NCBI GenBank assembly: GCA_035048485.1
Contig: CM068587.1
Span: 32,721,001 to 32,785,000, forward strand
DNA from: Pteria penguin
Taxonomy: Eukaryota; Mollusca; Bivalvia; Pterioida; Pteriidae
Reading direction: 5' to 3'
Length of the DNA stretch: 64,000 bases
How positions within the stretch are numbered: position 1 is the stretch's first letter; every line of letters starts with the position of its first letter. The notes beneath the pieces are model-generated. The model searched no databases. It saw only the letters and a list, made by a program, of their open reading frames with translations, and had not been told where the DNA came from. Below, piece after piece: positions 57,759 to 64,000 of this stretch. Both the position numbers and the translations under genes were made by a program.

Positions 57759-58635
57759 CTCGGTTAAAACCTTGTCCGGGCCATAATTTCTTTCCCTGTC
57801 CACGAATTTTAGTTATATTTCATAGAATGTTTGCTTAGGATCCACGGGTGTGTCTTGACCTTAAAACAAGGTCAAAGGTCAAGGTCATAATAGACACAAT
57901 TAGTAAAACACTTTCTAGGCCATAACTTCTTCCCCAGTGCACTAATTTCAGTAATATTTCATAGAAAGTTTGTTTGGGATCCGAGAGTGTGTTATGATCT
58001 TAAAACAAGGTCATATGTCAAAGGTAGAGGTCATAATAGACACAATAAGTAAAACCTTGTCCGGGTCATAACTTCTTCCCCTGTGCACGGATTTCAATAA
58101 CATTTCACAGAATTGTTGCTAAGGATCCAAGGGTGTGTCATGATCTTGAACCAAAGTCATAGGACAAAGGTCAAGGTCATAATAGACACAATAAATAAAA
58201 CTTTGTCCGGGCCATAACTTCTCACCCTTTGCACAGATTTCAATAATATTTCACGAAATTGTTGCTTAGGATCCAAGGGTGTGTCATGAGCTTGAACCGC
58301 AGTCATAGGTAAAAGGTCAAGGTCACAATAGACACAATTGGTATAAGCTTGTCCGGGTCATAACTTCTTCCCCTGTGCACGGATTTCAATAATATTTCAC
58401 AGAATTGTTGCTTAGATCTAGGGGGTCTGTTATGACTGTGAACCAAGGTCTTAGATCAAAGGTTAAGGTCACAAGACACAAAGGGTAAAACCTTGTTTTC
58501 GTTGATTATACCTCAAAATGTGCGTGTAAGTGGGACATCCATTACACTTATACCAGTGATGTATATTGGGATGAGTTATTGCATGTCTCTACTTTGTTGC
58601 CGCGGGGGGTATTTGATCCATTAGGACTGCTCTAG
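57759..58635. mobile_element. 5'-truncated copy of the tandem-array element
   Basis: Five to six units of about 146 bp, then the same terminus (GTTGCCGCGGGGGGTATTTG ... GCTCTAG). Its left side joins the dispersed repeat at 57387-57758; its right side joins unit 3 directly. Confidence 0.65.
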
Positions 58636-59179
58636 TTATTTGTTGCTTCAAATGCATAATTTCACAAAGTAGAAATAATGGGACATCCAAAACATCAATA
58701 GGTTATTTTCCATGAATGTTTCATTTCAATCAGCTTTTATAATAAGTCTCCGCAGCAATAAATAGTTTTCATTGAGCGAAAATTTACTGGAGTTATCTCC
58801 CGTTGTAAGCTATTTTTTGGGTTAAAGTGTAAAGTTTTGTGCTTTAATCAACAAAAATACAGGCGGAATGTCTTTCAAAATCATCTTTGAAAATATAAAT
58901 TGCTTGCAAACCAATAAATATAAGATATAATTTGTTCCGAAACAGTAAATTTTGGTGCAAAAGTGTGAAAATCCTCTCCAAACAAAGGTCTTGAAATGAG
59001 TAATACCATGAATAAAGATCTCTTGTTTGACCACAAATATGGGTGACAACGGGAGGTAACTCCAATACATTTAGACTTCGTGAAAACTATCGATTCCTTT
59101 GAAATTGAAAACTATATGCAAAATAAGATACAGAATAAATCTTGACCAGTGAAGTTCAAACTGACTTCAGTAATATTCC

Positions 59180-59445
59180 GTTGGTAGATTGTGTGTAGTG
59201 GTTAAGTTGTCCGATGACATATTTGTAATTTAGAAAATTAATAATAGTCATTCATGCATGTTTTAATTTTCTAAAATTACAAATATGTCTTGGGACAATG
59301 TGCTTGGCTTGTGATGCAGACAGTGAGGGTTCGATATCTTTTTGCGTCACTATTTACAAAATGTTGGTATCATCTTGCTGCTATATCGTAATGTGACTTC
59401 AAAAATTGTTGAAAGCGACGTCAAACCACAGTCAACCTACCAACA
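59180..59445 (+). mobile_element. tRNA-derived SINE, family B (unit 3), interrupted by a MITE
   Basis: It is the positional equivalent of the unit 1 and unit 2 copies, but box A is split after GTGGTTAAG by a 92-bp palindromic insertion (59207-59298). Confidence 0.65.
59207..59298. mobile_element. 92-bp palindromic MITE in unit 3
   Basis: TTGTCCGATGACATATTTGT... pairs with ...ACAAATATGTCTTGGGACAA. It is absent from the same site in units 1 (28543) and 2 (46674). Confidence 0.8.
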
Positions 59446-59562
59446 ATTTGTCCCAGAAAAGTATTCCTCTCTCTAAAATATCAAGTAATAATAGCACAAT
59501 GCTATGACTTATTTTTGAAGTTCATATATTGTTTAAATAAGTAAGTTGAAATTTTTCCACAT

Positions 59563-60737
59563 TTATTGCTTCATGCAACAACAGAAACATCGAATTCCTC
59601 TCTGGAATCTCCGTAGCACTCTCCTCATCTGTTTAAAATAAAGTGATATAAAAATCAACAGATAATCTATATAAACATATAGTTGTTAGATTGTTAATTT
59701 ATCTTCCCATTGACTTTTTTCTCATAAATTTCAAAAATGTAATAAGAGAGGACACAGAAAACATCTGACAAAGATGTATGACACAAATCACTAAGGACCT
59801 GCATACAAAAAATGACAATAGCATAATATACGCGGAACGATATTACAAAAATATTCGATTGTGCTGTGGTTACGATACCGACTTAGGACGGTCAATTGAA
59901 GAAACAAACGTCACTCGATTGGTATGGTTTACGGGCGCCCACCTCCCACAATTATTTTGTAATCAACGTTAACAAATTCAATTGAAAATAAATAATATTA
60001 AACATTTCTTAATAACTTTCAGGTTGATTTACCCACCTTTGATTCTTTTTTCTTCTCTGTGTATATATCCTTTGAGCAGACAAGTTCCTGAAACAGATAA
60101 AAACGAATTACATCTAATCTTCTTATGAGGAACATATTTACACTGCTCAAAATGAGGGGAAGGCTGAAATGTAGAATTCAGAAATAACAAACCATCAACC
60201 ACAGGGTAATATAAAGTGGGAATAGGATTTATTGATTAGATATTGAGAAAGCATACATATTCAGTGTAGGATTTAGAGGGGGGAAAGGCCCAGGAGGCCC
60301 GGGCCCTCTCCCTTTTCGCCACATATTTACAAGTTGAAATCCAGATTTGGGATCAAAAATGGCCGAGTAGTTTGGCTAATACACATGTGCCCCCCCCCCC
60401 CTTTCCCCTTTTCGGAAATTCTGGATCCGCCACTGATATTCATCATGTAGCCAAGGGTGTCGCAAGAAAGATTCCATAATCATTCATATGATGATGGTTA
60501 TGATGATCGTATGAAGATGACGAAGGTAACAAGACTGATGACGATACATTCTCTGGCCAGATTTATCATTTTAGCTTTGCACTCCATCTTCATTGTCAAC
60601 ATCAGTGAAATAGGACCCAGCTTTATTTCATCATAGAAATCTTAATGATGATGTCAGAATGTGTTATATGAACACAAAACAATTAAGGCACTTGAAAAAT
60701 GTACTTGTATCATCTTTACAAAACCTTTTCACTTTTG

Positions 60738-60769
<32 letters not shown>

Positions 60770-63700
60770 GTTTACATATAATGTTATGTTCAAATTCTGC
60801 ATTGTGCAATCATAGAATATGAATAAAAATGAAGTTGATATAGATGTAAGGAGAAAAGAATTAAATATATACTGTGTTAAAGGATCAAAATCAAGTCATG
60901 CCCAATTACCCCAAAGTTAGAAATGCAAGATTCTTGCACAACGAAAGTTTACAGTGTTAGTAAGAACAGTGTCAAGTCTTAGAAGAAAATGAAAATGATT
61001 ACAATGATTATGATGAAGAGGAGGAGGAAGAAGAGGAATGGTTACATACCATCTCTGTATTTTTAACATCCAATCTTATGAATGCAGTGTCTTTTGAGGA
61101 GGTTGTATCGTTTGATGAGGTTATATCAATAGTTGAAGTCATATCATCTCCAATGTGTTGAGTTGTGAGAACATCTCTGATCATTATCTCTTCAATCTGC
61201 TGACTCTATAAGATGAATATTTAGAATTATAGAAAAGTTATTGCTTTACTCATTTATAAAAATTTCCTTTATTTTGTGTAACAAATGATTTTATGTCTGA
61301 GCATCAACAACTCTTTCAAGGTATAACATATGAATTTAAATTAAGTTTTCTATACAAACAATTTTTGCACAATTTATTTGTATTACAAATATCAGTTCTG
61401 ATTCTATTTTCATATTTAATTAATTAAAAAAAACCCCTACCATTTCCTTCTTATATTCTGCCATTTTAGTGGATTCAGAAGGATGAACAACTCGTATATT
61501 GGGCGATTCCTGGAAAAACATCAGGAGAAAAGACCTGACTTCAGGATCATTACTTTCCAGTGGAACTTGATTTTCCTTGATCTCATTGTCTAGCTGTGGT
61601 TGTTCATCCTCTGATTCAGTACATCCACGGAAATTCTGAATATCGCCGGCTTTTCCTTCAGTCTCTTGTTGCTTACTTTTCATTATATCCAGGCTATTCT
61701 TGATCAAATCATCAACTAATCTTCTCGCTATGTCACTTATTCCGCTTTTGCGTGATTTGTTGATATCGTCTTTATCAAGCTCAAATTCTGGTACAGCAAG
61801 GTTATGTGGGTCATGAATAACGTCTGTTTTCTCCTCCTCCTTGTTCTCCCACATTAGGCTTTGAAATTTAGTGACTGGAGACTTAACGTTTAGTGAAGCC
61901 AAGCTAGCATTTATGATATCATCCACTACTATTCTGGCTATGTCTCTTTCCTCCCTGTTTTGTGTTGTGGTCACATTTTTATCATACTTAGCCTCTTGTT
62001 CATCACAGTGATATGCATCCTGAATCTTGTTCGTCTTTGCCTTCTTGTTCTCCAACAGAATGCTTTGAGATAAAGAGACCAACGATTTAGGATGTTGTTT
62101 CCGTTGTTCTTCACAGTTTAGTATTGCCAAGCTAGTGTTTATTACGTCATCAACTAATCTTCTTGCCGTGTCTCTAAGTTCTGTTTCGTTTGTTTTGCTG
62201 GCATAGCCATCATCTTCGGATTTTCGTAAGGCACTGTTATACGGATCCTGAACATCGCCCATCTTTGCTTTCTCCTTGTTCTCTCGAACTACGGCTTGAG
62301 GTGTAGATACTGATGACTTTGGATGTTGTTTTCCTTGTTTTTCACCGTTTAGTATTGCCAAGCTAGTTTTTATTATGTCATCAACTAATCTTCTTGCTGT
62401 GTCACTAAATTTTGTTTCGTTTGTTTTTCTGGCATAGCCATCATCCTCGGATTTTCGAAAGGTACAATCCGACGGATCCTGAACATCGCCTGTCTTTGCT
62501 TTCTCCTTGTTCTCTCGAACTACGGCTTGAGGTGTAGATACTGATGACTTTGGATGTTGGGCCTGTTGTTCCTTACATTCGAGTGAAGCCAAGCTAGTAT
62601 TTATAATGTCGTCTACAATTCTTTTAGCTGTATCTCGTAGTTCTTTTTCAGATGTTGTGATTTTGAATTCATCATGTTCAGATTCTCGTCCTTCATTTTC
62701 TCCTGAGCTTGGGATATCACTCAGACTGATCTTATTATTGCCGCCTCGTTCTGGTGAAAGTCCCTGTGCTCTGACTTCTGATGAAGGTACTGTCAGCCGT
62801 GGATACTGATCTTTCTGTTGTTTGTTACATCTTAGTGAAGCCAAGCTTTTATCAGTTATATTATTTGTGTACTCCTTCACCATGTCCCTCAGTGCTAGCT
62901 CAGTTGTGGTTGACTTATTGTCATGCTTAGCCTGTAGCGTTGTATATTCACGTTGGTCTGGGACCTGGCTGTTCTTCTCCTTATCTGTGCTTCTTGCTTC
63001 TTGTGTTCTGGCTTCATACAGATGGTCAGTATTCTCAAATTCTTGTTTGTTACATTTCAGGAATACTATGCTGTTATGTATTATCTCCTTCACGTACGTT
63101 AGCGCCTTCTCTCTTAGTTTTTGATCGCTCTCGTATTCGGCATGTTCAGCTTTTTCTTTGTTACTTTCAAGTTGATCTTGGTCATGACCGATCTTAGTTT
63201 TGATTGGTTGTTGATATTCTTGGGACAGCAGATGTGCCTGTGCAGTATGTTTTGCCAATTTTGGACGTTCATTTCCTTGTCCGGTATACTGCAGTAAAAT
63301 TATGCTGTTATTTATTACTTCCTCTACGTACTTCCTTGACTTCTCTCTCAGTTCTTTTTCGCTTATGTAGATATCACCTTGATGTTCTTTATTCATACTG
63401 GCCACAGTAATGGCCTCTTTTCTACTGTTCACCTCGGTATGTTTGACTGCCTCGTGGCGATTGCTTTCTTTTTCATCTTTGTCATTATGTCCTTGATGTT
63501 CCATTAATTGCTGCTGTATTTTAAAAACAAAGTTTCTTTACTAGTGTATATAAATATAGTTGAAAGTTTGCAGAAAATTCTAAAGTATGGATAATATATT
63601 TATTAACAAAGATAATTATTAATTTATTTATTTATTTATTTATTTAATTAATTGTTGAATTATTGTGTGATTAACTGATTGATTTTTGTTTAACGTCACA

Positions 63701-63972
63701 CTTATCAGGCATCTGCCTGATGCGGGGCATATAAATTTTGACCTTTGTAACGGACCCATCTGAAGGAGTGAGAGATCTTTAACGTGCCATGCATACCACG
63801 ACACGGGACCTCCGTTTTTACTGTCTCATCCGAAAGACAGAACACCGGCAGGACTCGAACTACGGTCTCCTGATCAGGAGCCGAGCGCGATACCACTAGA
63901 CCATTGTGTGAGTATATATTACATTTTGAAATGATTTCATGGATACATGGTACATACCTCTTTCTTCCATTT
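59563..63972 (-). CDS. Repeat-helix scaffold protein, copy 3 (5' exons beyond window), five exons seen
   Basis: Exons seen: 63972-63958 (KWKKE), 63513-61441, 61205-61050, 60087-60037 and 59628-59563. All are phase 0, giving 786 residues to the stop. These correspond to exons 8-12 of copies 1 and 2; exons 1-7 should lie to the right of the window. The large exon is intact, with eight helical repeats. The exon 11 donor is GTGGGT where the other copies have GTAAGT. The tail is [12 protein letters not shown], then CFCCCMKQ and stop. In intron 8 a SINE has inserted with a 9-bp target duplication. The coding sequence shows no disabling change. Confidence 0.83.
60258..60435. mobile_element. Small G/C-asymmetric MITE (unit 3)
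   Basis: Orthologous to the unit 1 element, with a longer C tract before CGGAAATTCTGGATCCGCCA. Confidence 0.5.
60743..60769. repeat. Poly-T run in unit 3
   Basis: About 27 T at the site that carries the 640-bp insertion in unit 1 and nine T in unit 2. Confidence 0.85.
61441..63513 (-). CDS. Large repeat exon (exon 9) of copy 3, 691 codons, eight helices
   Basis: It has the same length and repeat order as copy 2. Segment 3 (EYTNNITDKS) is identical to copy 2 and different from copy 1, and the extra 77-residue unit is shared with copy 2. Copies 2 and 3 are therefore sisters over this exon, or have been homogenised by gene conversion. Unit helices include [64 protein letters not shown] and [16 protein letters not shown]. 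Changes between copies are mostly conservative or lie in linkers, which argues for selection on the helices. Confidence 0.9.
63671..63902 (-). mobile_element. SINE family A in intron 8 of copy 3
   Basis: Target duplication ATTGTGTGA at 63662-63670 and 63903-63911. The same intron in copies 1 and 2 lacks it. Part of the core (GTCACCATATACGTGAAAT) is deleted. Confidence 0.85.
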
Positions 63973-64000
63973 CTGAAACTAGAAATTAAAGAAACGAATA

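Larger units (their letters stand above)
58636..64000. repeat. Duplicated unit 3 (carries copy 3 gene, runs off window)
   Basis: Homology to units 1 and 2 begins abruptly at TTATTTGTTGC, directly after the CTAG end of a Helitron-like element. About 200 bp more of the left part of units 1 and 2 (from 45905, including the GAGACTTTTAGATTAA stretch) is absent to the left of that element. Unit-specific insertions are a palindromic MITE at 59207-59298 and a SINE at 63671-63902. Confidence 0.78.

Overview
This window is eukaryotic nuclear DNA from an invertebrate, most likely a mollusc and probably a bivalve. The signs are small exons with GT/AG introns of hundreds to thousands of bases, AT-rich sequence, abundant tRNA-derived SINEs, tandem-repeat-bearing mobile elements and many microsatellites. 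No bacterial operon, rRNA, CRISPR or stand-alone tRNA gene was seen. The lineage is inferred from repeat style and protein character, not from a database match.

Layout. (1) 355-12588, minus strand: eight exons of a family S28 serine carboxypeptidase (PRSS16/thymus-specific serine protease-like). It starts at 12588 and runs off the left edge before the Asp and His of the triad. (2) 12589-14355: divergent spacer with a perfect 21-bp-arm palindrome and a dispersed repeat. (3) 14356-37640, plus strand: seven exons of a membrane-anchored short-chain dehydrogenase (DHRS7-like). Intron 3 holds a 71-bp minisatellite of roughly 56 copies, and intron 6 is 12.3 kb. (4) 28791-35200, minus strand: a 12-exon gene lying inside DHRS7 intron 6. 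It is copy 1 of a triplicated family. (5) 46940-53136, minus: complete copy 2. (6) 59563-63972, minus: copy 3, whose 5' exons lie beyond the right edge. Between the copies lie transposon-rich spacers.

The main item is this three-copy family. I do not recognise it as a named gene. Each copy has one very large exon (602 or 691 codons) flanked by short exons, and every intron falls in phase 0. The large exon encodes seven (copy 1) or eight (copies 2 and 3) units of about 77 residues. Each unit centres on an amphipathic helix of the type [14 protein letters not shown]. That helix fits the hydrophobic spacing of helices in A-kinase anchoring proteins that bind the PKA RII dimer. The last exon encodes a basic, cysteine-clustered C-terminus ending CFCCCMKQ that looks suited to lipid anchoring. 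A perfect CRE (TGACGTCA) sits 52-59 bp upstream of the start codon in both copies whose promoters are visible. Together these suggest a family of multivalent, membrane-tethered, cAMP-linked scaffolds. That function is inference.

The three copies lie in approximately 10-kb duplicated units (about 27460-37335, 45905-56545, 58636-end). Comparing them shows several insertions made after duplication: SINEs with clean target-site duplications, a palindromic MITE, and a tandem-repeat element. Unit 3 starts exactly at the 3' end of a Helitron-like repeat.
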